A stretch of 64,000 nucleotides of DNA from positions 62,001 through 126,000 of the forward strand of contig NZ_JAJTTH010000009.1 in the NCBI RefSeq assembly GCF_021341665.1. The letters run 5' to 3'. The notes beneath the pieces are model-generated. The model searched no databases, was not told the DNA's origin, and saw only the letters and a list, made by a program, of their open reading frames with translations. Of the stretch, positions 15,570 to 24,068 are shown piece after piece (the stretch's first letter is position 1; every line of letters begins with the position of its first letter). The DNA comes from Pseudomonas sp. Au-Pse12 (GTDB lineage: Bacteria; Pseudomonadota; Gammaproteobacteria; Pseudomonadales; Pseudomonadaceae). Made by a program: the position numbers and the translations under genes.

Positions 15570-16505
15570 TCAGAGAATCGGCCCGCAATGGGCCGAACTG
15601 CGGATCGGCGCGCCGGGCTGGATGTCGACAAAGCGCGAGCCGTAGGACTGCGGGTTCAGTGGCCCGCCTTCACGACCCATGCCAAGGCCGCCGGCGCTGC
15701 GGGTTTCGCCTTCCTGCAGCAGCGGGTCGAGGCGCGCGCGCCAGTCCAGCAGGCGCAGGCTCACCGCCTGGCGCCGTTGCAGGTCGCCGGTCAGCAGCGG
15801 GCTGGAGCGGTGCCAGAGGTATTTGCTGAACAGCAGGGCGTCGCCGGGATCGAAGCTGTCTTCGATGCGCTGCTGCTCGAAACTCTCGCTGAGCACGCCG
15901 GGAGGGCAGTAGATGTGGCGCAGGTGGTTGGACAGTTCGTTGACCGGCAGGCCCTGGGCCTGTCGCTCGGCCAGCAGGCGCGAGAACTGGAAATTGGCCT
16001 GGGCCGAGCACTGTGACAGCGGCACCCAGGCCATGCCGCCGCCCTGGCCTTGCGGGCGGACCGGCTGCAACGGCAACCACAGGCTGAAGGCCGGGTCCTG
16101 GGGGCGGATGTAGCGAAAGTTCAGCGAGTCGTAGTGCCAGGCAAAGCCCGAGCGGCCGGTCTGCAGCTCGAAGCTCTGGGCCTCGCTGACGATCAGCCGG
16201 CAGCCCGTGAGGCGGGTCAGCACCTGGGCGAAGGCCGGTTGCCGGTAGAGGCGTTCGAGGATGCCGATCTGCCCCAGCTGGTGGGTCAGGCGACTGAAGC
16301 CGTCGCCATGGGCGGGGGCGCTGGTGCGGCAGGGGCGCAGTTGGCTGTCGGCCAGTTCACGCAGGTGCTCGATGGCTGTCGGGGTCAGCAGTTGGCGCAG
16401 CTTGATGAAGCCGCGCTCTTGAAAGTGCCGCAGGTCGTCGTGCTCCAGACGCAGCGGGTTGACCAGGAGCGGGGTGTTCTCAGACAGGACCGATGGCAGG
16501 TTCAC
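15570..16505 (-). CDS. Phytanoyl-CoA dioxygenase (PhyH)-type 2-oxoglutarate/Fe(II) oxygenase
   Basis: Predicted 311-residue non-haem iron oxygenase. The facial triad is visible: H124-x-D126 in FAWHYDSLNF and the distal H232 in KYLWHRSS, with R251 placed to bind the 2-oxoglutarate carboxylate (QAVSLRLLDW). Family members hydroxylate or halogenate small molecules, acyl-CoAs or lipids; the substrate is unknown. The start is GTG 16505 with a weak GGAAG upstream. It stands alone, convergent to the LysR gene, so there is no pathway context. Confidence 0.82.
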   Translation of the reverse strand: MNLPSVLSENTPLLVNPLRLEHDDLRHFQERGFIKLRQLLTPTAIEHLRELADSQLRPCRTSAPAHGDGFSRLTHQLGQIGILERLYRQPAFAQVLTRLTGCRLIVSEAQSFELQTGRSGFAWHYDSLNFRYIRPQDPAFSLWLPLQPVRPQGQGGGMAWVPLSQCSAQANFQFSRLLAERQAQGLPVNELSNHLRHIYCPPGVLSESFEQQRIEDSFDPGDALLFSKYLWHRSSPLLTGDLQRRQAVSLRLLDWRARLDPLLQEGETRSAGGLGMGREGGPLNPQSYGSRFVDIQPGAPIRSSAHCGPIL

Positions 16506-16623
16506 GGAGGTCTTCCATTACCGGGGAATGGGCCCTTGAGTATGGACAGCTGGCGCCGGGGCGGCAGGCTGGATTCGACCTCGAACAACGTCTTTGCGAC
16601 ATGCGCCGGGCAGGCTCGGTGCC

Positions 16624-17043
16624 TTAGCCGTCAGGCCGGATGTAGCGGTCCTGGGTCTGGATGAAGGCATCGAAAGCCCGGGAGTTGTAGACCTCAAGGC
16701 AGGCATGCAGCACCACCTTGTCGCGCCTGTATTTGCTGCGTCCCGAGGCGTGCTCGTAGGCGGCGGCCACGTAGTCGCTGGTGGCGGTGTAGGGATCGTG
16801 CAGGGTTTCCAGGGTGTCTTCGTTCTGCTGCACGTCGTACAGGCCTGCGCCCAGCACGCCGTACATGCCGAGCGCGTGGCCGACGTCCTGACGCATGGCC
16901 GAGGGCTCGGTGAAGCGCTCGGCCAGGCAGTGGGCCAGGCCGTAGTTCTTCAGCGACTGGCGGGCCGCGTCGACCGCGCTCGTGGCCTGGGCCGCGCTGC
17001 AGGCAGCGGTCAGCGACAACAGCCATGCGCTCATCCTGTTCAC
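16624..17043 (-). CDS. Exported Tai4-like (type VI amidase immunity) protein
   Basis: Predicted 139-residue periplasmic precursor; the signal peptide ends near CSAAQA (about residue 20). GTG 17043 is preferred because AGGAG lies 8 nt upstream; the further GTG at 17052 overlaps that Shine-Dalgarno. The mature sequence, LKNYGLAHCLAERF near the start and ACLEVYNSRAFDAFIQ near the end, follows the pattern of Tai4, the periplasmic immunity protein that neutralises the T6SS peptidoglycan amidase Tae4. The two cysteines are placed as in that family. No Tae4 amidase, Hcp or VgrG is nearby, so this would be an orphan immunity gene. Family call is moderate. Confidence 0.55.
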   Translation of the reverse strand: MNRMSAWLLSLTAACSAAQATSAVDAARQSLKNYGLAHCLAERFTEPSAMRQDVGHALGMYGVLGAGLYDVQQNEDTLETLHDPYTATSDYVAAAYEHASGRSKYRRDKVVLHACLEVYNSRAFDAFIQTQDRYIRPDG

Positions 17044-17140
17044 CCTTGTCACTCCTCGATAGGGACACCGGCCGGTGCGGGCGGCGGCAGATGGTCGGCG
17101 GCGCCCCGGCGCTTGTCAACGAGCGGCCCCGCCGCCGGCG

Positions 17141-18643
17141 CTACTGGCAGGCCTCGACGACCGGGGCGCGGGCCACGTGCTGGCGGGTCAGCAACAACAG
17201 CCCCATGGCCAGCAGGCTGGCGCAGCCGGCCAGGGCCATGGCCAGGCGGAAACCGCTGGTCATGGCGGCGCCATAGAGTTCGCCGAACAGCGGGGCGTGC
17301 AGTGGCAGGCGGTGCTCGGTCACCGCCTGCCGGGCCAGTTTGGCGGCGCCGTGGAACCCGGCCGCCGCGCCGGACTCGCTGAGCACCTGCACTGCCCGGG
17401 CGCTCATCAGGCTGCCGAGCAGGGCGATGCCGACGCTCATGCCGGTCTGGCGCAGGGCGTTCATGCAGGCCGAGGCGATTCCGGCGCGCTCCGCCGGTGC
17501 GCAGGCCATGACCACCAGCCCAGTGGCCGGCACCGCCAGGCCCATGCCCAGCCCCAGCAGCGCGAACAGCGAACCCACCAGCCAATAGGGCGTATGAGCG
17601 TCGAAGCCGGCCATGGCGCTCATGGCCAGGCCCACCAGGCCATAGCCGCTGATCATCAGCCAGGGCAGGGGGATGTACCGGTGCAGGCGACCGAAAAGCA
17701 TCGATACCACGCCGGTGACCGCGAACTGCGGGAGCATGCGCAGGCCGCTGTCAGCAGCAGACCAGCCCTGGATCTGCTGAAGGAAGATCGAGAAGAAGAA
17801 CAGGCTGCTGTAGCAGGAAAACCCGAGGATGAACGAAGCCAGGTTGGCCACCGCGAAGGGCCGCTGGCGCAACAGCGTGAGCGGCACCAGCGGCCGCTGC
17901 ACTCGACGCTCCACCAGGATCAGGCCCAGCAGGGCCAGGCTCGCCAGCAGCCAGGAAGCGAGGGCTGCGCGGCTGTCGAAGCCACTTTCGCCGGCGACGA
18001 TCAGCCCGTAGGTCAGGGCCCCGAGGCAGAGCATGCTGAGGACCTGGCCCAGCGGATCGAGCGCTGCGTGCTGGGGATGCTTGCGCTCGCTGATGCCCCA
18101 GCCGCCGAGCAGCAGGGCCAGCAGGCCGATGGGCAGGTTGATCAGGAAAATGCTCTGCCAGCCCAGGTGTTCCAGCAGCAGGCCACCCAGCAACGGGCCG
18201 AGGATCAGTGCCAGGGCGCTGAACGCCGACCAGCCGCCGATCACGTGGGCCCGCTGCCGTGGTTCGGGAAAGGCGTGGCTGAGGATCGGCATCGCCCCGG
18301 GAATCAGCAGGGCCCCGGCCAGCCCCTGCACCGCGCGCCCGGCCAGCAGCAGCGCGAGTTCCTGGGCCAGGGCACAGAGCAACGAGCCGAGGCAGAACAG
18401 CAGCACGCCGATCAGCCAGCAGCGCTTGTGGCCGAAGCGGTCGCCCAGCGGCCCGGCCGACAGCATGCACGCCGAAAGGCAGATGGCGTAGGCATTGATC
18501 ACCCATTGCAGGCCGCCCAGGCCGGTGGCCAGGGCGTGCTGCAAGGTCGGCAGGGCGACGTTGACGATGCTGATGTCAAGGGACGCAAGGAAGGTCCCGA
18601 GGTAGGCGGCGGCTACCAGGGCAGGGCGGCGATAGCGGTCCAT
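17141..18643 (-). CDS. DHA2-family multidrug efflux MFS transporter (EmrB/QacA-like)
   Basis: Predicted 500-residue, 14-helix inner-membrane drug:H+ antiporter. Motifs: LASLDISIVNVALPTLQ in helix 1 with the conserved Asp, GPLGDRFGHKRCWL in loop 2-3 (motif A), and an alpha-crossing GxxxGPxxGG-like motif C (LILGPLLGGLLLEHLGW). ATG 18643 is chosen from GGGAGA 6 nt upstream. No EmrA-type membrane fusion protein is adjacent, so it may act alone. It diverges from a TetR gene, and the shared promoter holds a TetR-type palindrome and a Fur-box-like sequence, pointing to drug-responsive and perhaps iron-responsive control. Confidence 0.9.
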   Translation of the reverse strand: MDRYRRPALVAAAYLGTFLASLDISIVNVALPTLQHALATGLGGLQWVINAYAICLSACMLSAGPLGDRFGHKRCWLIGVLLFCLGSLLCALAQELALLLAGRAVQGLAGALLIPGAMPILSHAFPEPRQRAHVIGGWSAFSALALILGPLLGGLLLEHLGWQSIFLINLPIGLLALLLGGWGISERKHPQHAALDPLGQVLSMLCLGALTYGLIVAGESGFDSRAALASWLLASLALLGLILVERRVQRPLVPLTLLRQRPFAVANLASFILGFSCYSSLFFFSIFLQQIQGWSAADSGLRMLPQFAVTGVVSMLFGRLHRYIPLPWLMISGYGLVGLAMSAMAGFDAHTPYWLVGSLFALLGLGMGLAVPATGLVVMACAPAERAGIASACMNALRQTGMSVGIALLGSLMSARAVQVLSESGAAAGFHGAAKLARQAVTEHRLPLHAPLFGELYGAAMTSGFRLAMALAGCASLLAMGLLLLTRQHVARAPVVEACQ

Positions 18644-18696
18644 GAAGAGTCTCCCGCAGGGGCTGGAATGGGCTTTCGCGGCGAGCATAGTATTTC

Positions 18697-18715
18697 GACT
18701 GACCGTCGGTCAATG
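18697..18715. promoter_or_regulatory. TetR operator palindrome
   Basis: TGACCGTCGGTCA at 18700-18712 is a 13-bp perfect inverted repeat between the divergent efflux and tetR genes, typical of TetR repressor sites (TTGACCG-type). Confidence 0.7.
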
Positions 18716-18734
18716 GAAAATGATATCGATTCTC
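18716..18734. promoter_or_regulatory. Fur-box-like sequence
   Basis: GAAAATGATATCGATTCTC agrees with the 19-bp consensus GATAATGATAATCATTATC at 14 positions. It abuts the TetR operator directly. Match by eye only. Confidence 0.4.
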
Positions 18735-18798
18735 AACTCTCTTTTCCGTCGCCGTTGCCCTAGAATGTCGACCTTTGTCGAGCAGCCCGGATGCATCA

Positions 18799-19428
18799 AT
18801 GAGCGTGAAGTCCTCCCCGGTTTCCCAGCCTGCCGCCCAGCCACGGCCGCGCACCAAGCCGGCCGAGGTGCGCCTGGAAGAGCTGATGACCGCCGCCGAG
18901 AGCCTGTTTCTCAGCCAGGGCGTGGAAGCCACCACCATCAGCGAGATCGTCCAGCGCGCCGACGTGGCCAAGGGCACCTTCTACCACTACTTTCCATCCA
19001 AGAACGAGCTGCTGGTGGCCCTGGGGCAGCGCTATACCCAGAACTACCTGCAGCGCCTGGAGACGGCCGTGGCTGCCTGCCCGGAAGACGACTGGGTGGC
19101 CAAGGTTTCCTGCTGGATCGGCACCAGCGTGCAGGCCTACCTCGACACTTACCGCCTGCACGACATCGTCTACCCCAACCACCATCACCACGACCGCGGC
19201 AACCCGGAAAAGAGCGCGATCCTGACCCAGTTGCTGGGTATCCTCGACGGCGGCCAGCGTGCCGGCTGCTGGTCCCTGGCGCAGCCGGGCGTGATGGCCT
19301 CGCTGATCTACGCCGGTGTGCACGGCGCCACCGACGACGTGATTGCCGCCGGCGAAGAAGATGGCCGGGCGCTGGCCGAGGCGATTGTCCAGGCCTGCCT
19401 GCGCCTGCTGGGCCTGCCTCTTGCGTGA
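18799..19428 (+). CDS. TetR-family transcriptional repressor
   Basis: Predicted 209-residue regulator. Helix-turn-helix residues about 25-70 include EELMTAAESLFLSQGVEATT and RADVAKGTFYHYFPSKNEL, the canonical TetR signature; the rest is the helical ligand-binding domain, with an unusual HHHHD stretch near the middle (PNHHHHDRGN) that might bind metal. ATG 18799 fits the start of the conserved region, though its Shine-Dalgarno is weak; a TTG 24 nt upstream is possible. Divergent from the DHA2 pump, which it probably represses through the 18700-18712 palindrome. Confidence 0.9.
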   Translation: MSVKSSPVSQPAAQPRPRTKPAEVRLEELMTAAESLFLSQGVEATTISEIVQRADVAKGTFYHYFPSKNELLVALGQRYTQNYLQRLETAVAACPEDDWVAKVSCWIGTSVQAYLDTYRLHDIVYPNHHHHDRGNPEKSAILTQLLGILDGGQRAGCWSLAQPGVMASLIYAGVHGATDDVIAAGEEDGRALAEAIVQACLRLLGLPLA

Positions 19429-19459
19429 CGTCTCCACGGGTAAAAGGAACGCCCCCCCG

Positions 19460-19834
19460 ATGAACAGGATCAAGCTCATGCTCGGCACCGCACTGGCGGT
19501 GTTCCTGGCGTACCAGGCCTACGGCTGGTTCTACTACGGCACGCCGTATCAGGGCCGCGACTACAGCCCCGACCAGGCCTTCTACTACCAGAAGTACCGC
19601 CTGTTCAGCTGGCGCACCTGGATTCCCACCATGACCATGCCCGGTAATGGCGACAGCTCGCGCTACAGCGTTGGCGGCTACTTGCGGGTGTTCAAGGCCG
19701 ACGGCACGCCGGTGGGGCAGTCCTATGACGGCTGCATCGCGGTGGTGGAGGTGTTCTGGTACGACGATGCGGTGGGCGGCTTCGGCTGCAGCGAGCACCT
19801 GATCGCGCTGTCCGGGAAGACCACGTCGGACTGA
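19460..19834 (+). CDS. Small membrane-anchored or exported hypothetical protein
   Basis: Predicted 124-residue protein with an N-terminal hydrophobic segment (IKLMLGTALAVFLAYQAYGWF, about 4-24) that may be an anchor, since no clear cleavage motif follows. The exterior part is rich in Tyr, Trp and Phe (YYGTPYQGRDYSPDQAFYYQKYRLF) and has two Cys (GCIAVVEV, GCSEHL). AAAAGGAA precedes the ATG. It starts 32 bp after tetR on the same strand and may be co-transcribed. Family not recognised. Confidence 0.7.
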   Translation: MNRIKLMLGTALAVFLAYQAYGWFYYGTPYQGRDYSPDQAFYYQKYRLFSWRTWIPTMTMPGNGDSSRYSVGGYLRVFKADGTPVGQSYDGCIAVVEVFWYDDAVGGFGCSEHLIALSGKTTSD

Positions 19835-19862
19835 GTGCCCAGCCCCGGCGCATGCCCATGGG

Positions 19863-21275
19863 CTATTGCTCGCGGTGTGGCATCCAGGCGCTGCTCAGCC
19901 GTGGGCGTTGATTGCAAGGGATCGACAAGGTGGCGCGCAGGCCGCCCTGGGGCAGGTTGTCGAGGCTGATCTGCCCGCCCAGGTGCCGGGCGATGACGCT
20001 GACGATGGTCAGCCCAAGGCCGGCGCCGTGAACGTTGCCGCGACTGTAGAAGCGTTCGAACAGCCGCTCGCGCTCCCCTTCATCGATGCCCGGGCCCTGG
20101 TCCTCCACGCTCAGCTCGAACTGCTCGCCGACCCGGGCCAGGCGCACGCTGATTACGCCGTGGGCGGGGGAGAAGTTCACCGCGTTGCTGATCAGGTTGT
20201 TCAGGGCGATGTCTATCGAAGCCGCTTCGGTGCGAATCGGATACTCGCCCTCGTCAACATCGAACGACAATTCCAGGCCCTTGCTCAGCAGCCAGGGGGT
20301 CAGTTGCACCAGGCTTTCGCGCACGGTGTGAGCCAGGTCCACGGGGTGTTCGGCATACAGCTGAGCCTTGGGCTCCAGGCGGGCCATGGTCAGTAGCTGG
20401 TTGACCAGGCGCGTGGCGCGGTCGACCCCGAGAATCAGCGCTTCCAGGGAGGCCCGGCGCTCCTGTTCGGTGCCGGCCTCCAGCAGGTTTTGCGCATGCA
20501 CGCGCAACACCGACAGCGGGGTGCGCAGTTCGTGGGCGGCATCGGCGATGAAGCGGCGCTCGCGCCCCAGCAGGTCCTGGATCTGCGTGAGCATGCGATT
20601 GAGCGCCGCCTGCATGGGCTCCAGTTCGCTGGGCAGGGGTTCGAGCTGCAGCGGTTCCAGCGAGCCGCTGGGCCGTGCCCGCAGGGTCGCGGCCATGTTG
20701 GCCAAGGGGCGCAGCCCCCAGCCAATCGCCAGCCAGACCATGACCGCCAGGACCAGGCTGCCGAGAATATTCGGCCACAGGGTGTGGCGCATGATGCGGT
20801 TGACCAGGTCGCTGCGGATATCGACCCGTTCGCCGACCCAGATCCGCAACCCGGAGTCCGGGTCGGCCAGGGTGAAGGTCCGCCACTGGCGATTGTTGGG
20901 GTCCAGGGCGTTGCTGAACCCCGGGGTCAGGGTTTGCAGGGCGTAGCTGGGAGCGCTGGTGGTGCGCACCAGCAAGCTGCCTTTGCGATTCCACACCTGG
21001 AAGGCGATCTTGCTTTCATAGGGGTGGCCATCGACCTGGGGCATGGCCTGGCTCAGCGCCAGGTTGAAGGCGTGATACAGCTGGGCCTGGTCGATGCTGC
21101 TGTTGGGCATGCGCATGATGCCCAGCAGCAACCGTGCATGCTGGGCCAGTTGGGCGTCGTAGACTTCGTCGATCTCGTGGTTGCTGTCGTGCAGATTGAA
21201 GGTGGTGAGAATCAGCAGCCCGGCCAGCAACAGCCCGATGATCAGGGTCAGGGTGCGCCGGCGGATCGAGCTCAT
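19863..21275 (-). CDS. Sensor histidine kinase (PmrB/QseC type)
   Basis: Predicted 470-residue inner-membrane kinase: TM1 at about 9-26, a periplasmic domain of about 140 residues, TM2 near 167-187, a short HAMP-like linker, HisKA with the phospho-acceptor in DAAHELRTPLSVL (about 244), N-box IALNNLISNAVNFS, G1 EDQGPGID and G2 GAGLGLTIV. The start codon overlaps the response-regulator stop by 4 bp. It is the last gene of a seven-gene operon beginning with a thermostable-hemolysin gene, so its signal probably concerns that operon's product or envelope stress. Signal unknown. Confidence 0.92.
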   Translation of the reverse strand: MSSIRRRTLTLIIGLLLAGLLILTTFNLHDSNHEIDEVYDAQLAQHARLLLGIMRMPNSSIDQAQLYHAFNLALSQAMPQVDGHPYESKIAFQVWNRKGSLLVRTTSAPSYALQTLTPGFSNALDPNNRQWRTFTLADPDSGLRIWVGERVDIRSDLVNRIMRHTLWPNILGSLVLAVMVWLAIGWGLRPLANMAATLRARPSGSLEPLQLEPLPSELEPMQAALNRMLTQIQDLLGRERRFIADAAHELRTPLSVLRVHAQNLLEAGTEQERRASLEALILGVDRATRLVNQLLTMARLEPKAQLYAEHPVDLAHTVRESLVQLTPWLLSKGLELSFDVDEGEYPIRTEAASIDIALNNLISNAVNFSPAHGVISVRLARVGEQFELSVEDQGPGIDEGERERLFERFYSRGNVHGAGLGLTIVSVIARHLGGQISLDNLPQGGLRATLSIPCNQRPRLSSAWMPHREQ

Positions 21276-21934
21276 CGGCGTTCCTCTATCAGGTAGCCGA
21301 CGCCGCGGATGGTGCGGATCAGGTCGGCGCAGAACTTCTTGCGCAGGTGGTGGATGTGCACTTCCAGCGTGTTGCTCTCGGCCTCTTCGTTCCAGCCGTA
21401 GAGCAGTTGCACCAAGCGCTCGCGGGTCATCACCCGGCCCGGTGGCGAGAGCAGCTCATAGAGCAACTGGTATTCCTTGGGCGTCAGGGCCACCGGTTCG
21501 CCGTGGTAGTGCACCAGCTGCGTGCTCGGGTCGAGGCTGATGCCGGCGTGCTCGATCAGCACCCGCGCGCGCCCGGCACTGCGCCGCAGCAGGGCCCGCA
21601 GCCGGGCCTTGAGTTCGTCCAGGTCGAAGGGTTTGATCAGGTAGTCGTCGGCGCCGGCGTCCAGGCCGGCAATCCGATCTTCGGTGGCATCGCGCGCGGT
21701 GAGAATCAGCACCGGCAGGGTCGAGCCGCTGTCACGCAGGCGGCGCAGCACTTGCAGGCCATCCAGGCGCGGCAGGCCGAGATCCAGCAAGGCCAGGTCG
21801 AAGGTTTCGCTGAGCAGCGCATGCAGCGCGCTGCTGCCGTCCTTGAGCCAGTCCACGGTGTAGCCTTCGCGGGTCAAGGCTTGATGGATACCTTCGCCCA
21901 GGGGCTGGTCGTCCTCGATCAGTAGTAAACGCAC
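21272..21934 (-). CDS. OmpR/PmrA-family response regulator
   Basis: Predicted 220-residue regulator: receiver domain with acidic pair at D8-D9, phospho-acceptor D51 (LALLDLGLPRLDG) and conserved Lys in LIKPFD; C-terminal winged helix (EYQLLYELLSPPGRVMTRERL, NTLEVHIHHLRKKF, IRTIRGVGYLIE). The start is GTG 21934 with AGGAG 5 nt upstream. It is followed by its kinase with a 4-bp overlap and preceded by the TPR gene with a 22-bp gap. PmrA/QseB-like direct-repeat boxes upstream of the operon (26275-26332) are the likely targets, giving autoregulation. Confidence 0.93.
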   Translation of the reverse strand: MRLLLIEDDQPLGEGIHQALTREGYTVDWLKDGSSALHALLSETFDLALLDLGLPRLDGLQVLRRLRDSGSTLPVLILTARDATEDRIAGLDAGADDYLIKPFDLDELKARLRALLRRSAGRARVLIEHAGISLDPSTQLVHYHGEPVALTPKEYQLLYELLSPPGRVMTRERLVQLLYGWNEEAESNTLEVHIHHLRKKFCADLIRTIRGVGYLIEERR

Positions 21935-21956
21935 ATCGACTCCTGTCTCGTTCAGA

Positions 21957-22601
21957 TCATTTGATTTTCTTGCCGATCTCGACCAGCAACGCCTGGATCT
22001 CTTCGCGCCGGCCCTTGTCGGCCACTTCCCGACCGGCGCGCGGGGCAGCCTGCAAGGCCTTGAGCAGGGCCACCCGGGCTTCACCGTAGCGGCCCTGGCG
22101 ATACAGGTGGTCGCCCCAGAAGTACAGACTATCCAGGCCATCGGGGTTCTGCTGCAAGGCTTGCTGGAGCAGTTGCTCGGCCTTGTCGGCGTCGCCGAAG
22201 CCGATCGGCCAGCCGGGAACGCGATCATACAGCGCGCCCAGGCTGGTGTAGGTGGAACCTTGCAGGGCCTTGGGGTCCAGGCCCAGAGCCAGTTCCAGGT
22301 CGGCCTTGGCGGCCTTGGCCTTGCTCAGGGCCCCCAGCCCGCCCTGGGCGCCGGCCCAGCTGCTGGTGACGATGCCCGACCAGATCCAGGCCTCAGCGAC
22401 CGCCGGGCGCTCCTGGGTAAAGGCCCGGGTTTGCGTGGCGAGTTGTTCGAAGGCGGCGGCCCGCTGCTCGGCCGGCAACTGGTACTGAATGTGCGCCCAG
22501 CTTTGCTGGATACCGCTCAGACGTTGCTGGTCGGCGCTGTCCAGGGCCCAGGCGGGCAGGCTCAGGCAGGCCAGCAAGCAGGCACTGAAACGTCTTTTCA
22601 T
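21957..22601 (-). CDS. Exported TPR-repeat protein of the hemolysin-type operon
   Basis: Predicted 214-residue periplasmic protein: signal peptide MKRRFSACLLACLSLPAWA, then alpha-helical TPR-like repeats (AKAAKADLELALGLDPKA, ADKAEQLLQQALQQNPDGLDSLYFWGDHLY, GEARVALLKALQAAP). TPRs imply protein-protein contact, perhaps with the kinase's sensor domain or a secreted product. Its ATG overlaps the SDR stop by 4 bp, so it is translationally coupled. Specific role unknown. Confidence 0.85.
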   Translation of the reverse strand: MKRRFSACLLACLSLPAWALDSADQQRLSGIQQSWAHIQYQLPAEQRAAAFEQLATQTRAFTQERPAVAEAWIWSGIVTSSWAGAQGGLGALSKAKAAKADLELALGLDPKALQGSTYTSLGALYDRVPGWPIGFGDADKAEQLLQQALQQNPDGLDSLYFWGDHLYRQGRYGEARVALLKALQAAPRAGREVADKGRREEIQALLVEIGKKIK

Positions 22602-23407
22602 GGTTCTTGATGCTCCCGTTCGGATCGGACGCTGAGCCGGCGGATCAGTGGCAGGTGTTTGCGCAAGCCACGGTCCACCAGATTCGGCAGCAAGCTGTTG
22701 AGGCGCACGAAAAAACGCTCCGGCCAGCCCAGGTACAGCTCGCGATGGTCGCCGGCGATGGCGTGCAGCACCGCGTTGGCCACGGTCTGCGGATCGTCGA
22801 CGTTGCTCTTCAAGGCATCGCTCAAGGCCTGGGCGGCCGGGCTGTTCATGCGGGTGCGGGTGGCACGCGGCGCAACATAGAGGACGTTGACCCGGGTGTC
22901 GGCCAGTTCCCGACGCAGCGCCTCGGAGAACCCGCGCAGGGCGAACTTGCTGGCGCAATAGGCGGCATAACCGGGGTAGCCGATGGAGCCGTAGGTGGAG
23001 CCGACGTTCACCAGCATGGCGCTGGGCGCCTGTTGCAGCAGCGGCAGCAGCAGGCGGGTCAGGCACATCGGCGCGCCGATGTTGACCGCCAGCATGGCGT
23101 TGATCTCGGCATCGTCGAGCTGCTCCAGCATGGCGAAGTGGTTGATCCCGGCGGCGTTGATCAGCAAGTTGATGCCGCCAATCGCCTCGGCGGCCATCAG
23201 CACCTTGCGCCGGTCGCTGAGGAAGGTCAGGTCCGCCGAGACCCAGCACAGCTGGTTCGGGTAGCGCGCCAGCAGGGGGCCTAGCGGCTCCTTGTGCCGG
23301 GCCACGGCCAGCACCTTGGCGCCGCTGGCGCACAAGGCCTCGGCAATGGCCAGGCCGATGCCGCCGCTGGCACCGGTGAGCACCGCGCGGGCTTCAGAGA
23401 GGCGCAT
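22598..23407 (-). CDS. Short-chain dehydrogenase/reductase
   Basis: Predicted 269-residue NAD(P)-dependent oxidoreductase. The cofactor motif TGASGGIG is at residues 11-18, NAAG at 84-87 and the catalytic Ser137-Tyr150-Lys154 triad (VGSTYG and YCASK) is complete. The C-terminus is long and basic (SLLPNLVDRGLRKHLPLIRRL), which may attach it to the membrane. ATG 23407 lies inside the 3' end of the preceding gene (14-bp overlap). In this operon it would reduce or oxidise a ketone or aldehyde made by the upstream enzymes; substrate unknown. Confidence 0.9.
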   Translation of the reverse strand: MRLSEARAVLTGASGGIGLAIAEALCASGAKVLAVARHKEPLGPLLARYPNQLCWVSADLTFLSDRRKVLMAAEAIGGINLLINAAGINHFAMLEQLDDAEINAMLAVNIGAPMCLTRLLLPLLQQAPSAMLVNVGSTYGSIGYPGYAAYCASKFALRGFSEALRRELADTRVNVLYVAPRATRTRMNSPAAQALSDALKSNVDDPQTVANAVLHAIAGDHRELYLGWPERFFVRLNSLLPNLVDRGLRKHLPLIRRLSVRSEREHQEP

Positions 23408-24068
23408 GGGCAGCCTCCCCGACGCGTGGCAGGCCACGGAACATCTCGCTGTAGAGGTGGTAGACCACCTTCGAGGCATGGATCACCGCGGCCTGGTCGG
23501 CGGGGTCTTCCAGGCGGTCCATCAGGCGCCGGTAGGTCTGCATGTGCTCGATGTCCAGCGAGCCGTGGGAGGACAGGTAGCTGAAGGCGTTCTGCGGCAG
23601 CTGCAGGCTTTCCTGGATGCTCCCGGCGGCCATGGTGGCCAGGGCGATGCTGGTGCCTTCGAGCACGTTGACCATGCCGAACAGCCCCACCGGATTGCCG
23701 CGGGCGATCAGGTCGTAGAGAAAGCTCACCATCAACTCGATGGCCAGGCAGGGCTGGCCATCGCGCACGCGGTCGCGGTCGCCGCCGCAGGCCGCGATGT
23801 CGCTGAGCACCCACTGTTCATGGCCGTACTCGTCCTCGATGTACTCGCACACCGCGCCGCGCAGCCACTCCAGGCGCTCGGGCAGGCGCGCGCCGCAGGC
23901 CATCATCAGGGGCACGGTGTGGCGCACGTGGTAGTAGGCCTGGGCCAGGAAGGCCCGGTAACCCTCCAGGCTGACCTGGCCCGCCAGTGCCTGGCGAATG
24001 ATCGGCAGGTTGAACAGTTGCCCGCGCTCTTGGGCGGTGGCTGCTTGCAATTGGTCGAAAAAACTCAT
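23394..24068 (-). CDS. Haem-oxygenase-like di-iron oxidase (TenA/PqqC superfamily)
   Basis: Predicted 224-residue all-helical protein of the TENA/THI-4/PqqC fold. It has a set of metal ligands placed as in haem-oxygenase-like di-iron oxidases: E80-x2-H83 (EDEYGHEQW), E137 (NVLEGTS) and H168-x3-D172-x2-H175 (HGSLDIEH). These are not the residues of the thiaminase TenA, so an Fe-dependent O2-using reaction (desaturation, decarboxylation or N-oxygenation in known relatives) is more likely. It differs in sequence from UndA, the 1-undecene enzyme of this genus. ATG overlaps the AMP-binding gene's stop by 4 bp. Confidence 0.85.
   Translation of the reverse strand: MSFFDQLQAATAQERGQLFNLPIIRQALAGQVSLEGYRAFLAQAYYHVRHTVPLMMACGARLPERLEWLRGAVCEYIEDEYGHEQWVLSDIAACGGDRDRVRDGQPCLAIELMVSFLYDLIARGNPVGLFGMVNVLEGTSIALATMAAGSIQESLQLPQNAFSYLSSHGSLDIEHMQTYRRLMDRLEDPADQAAVIHASKVVYHLYSEMFRGLPRVGEAAHAPL

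Noticed and set aside
23394..24068. Naming the di-iron protein UndA (1-undecene synthase) or TenA
   Set aside because: The sequence differs from UndA outside the metal ligands and lacks thiaminase residues; only the fold and ligand set are shared.
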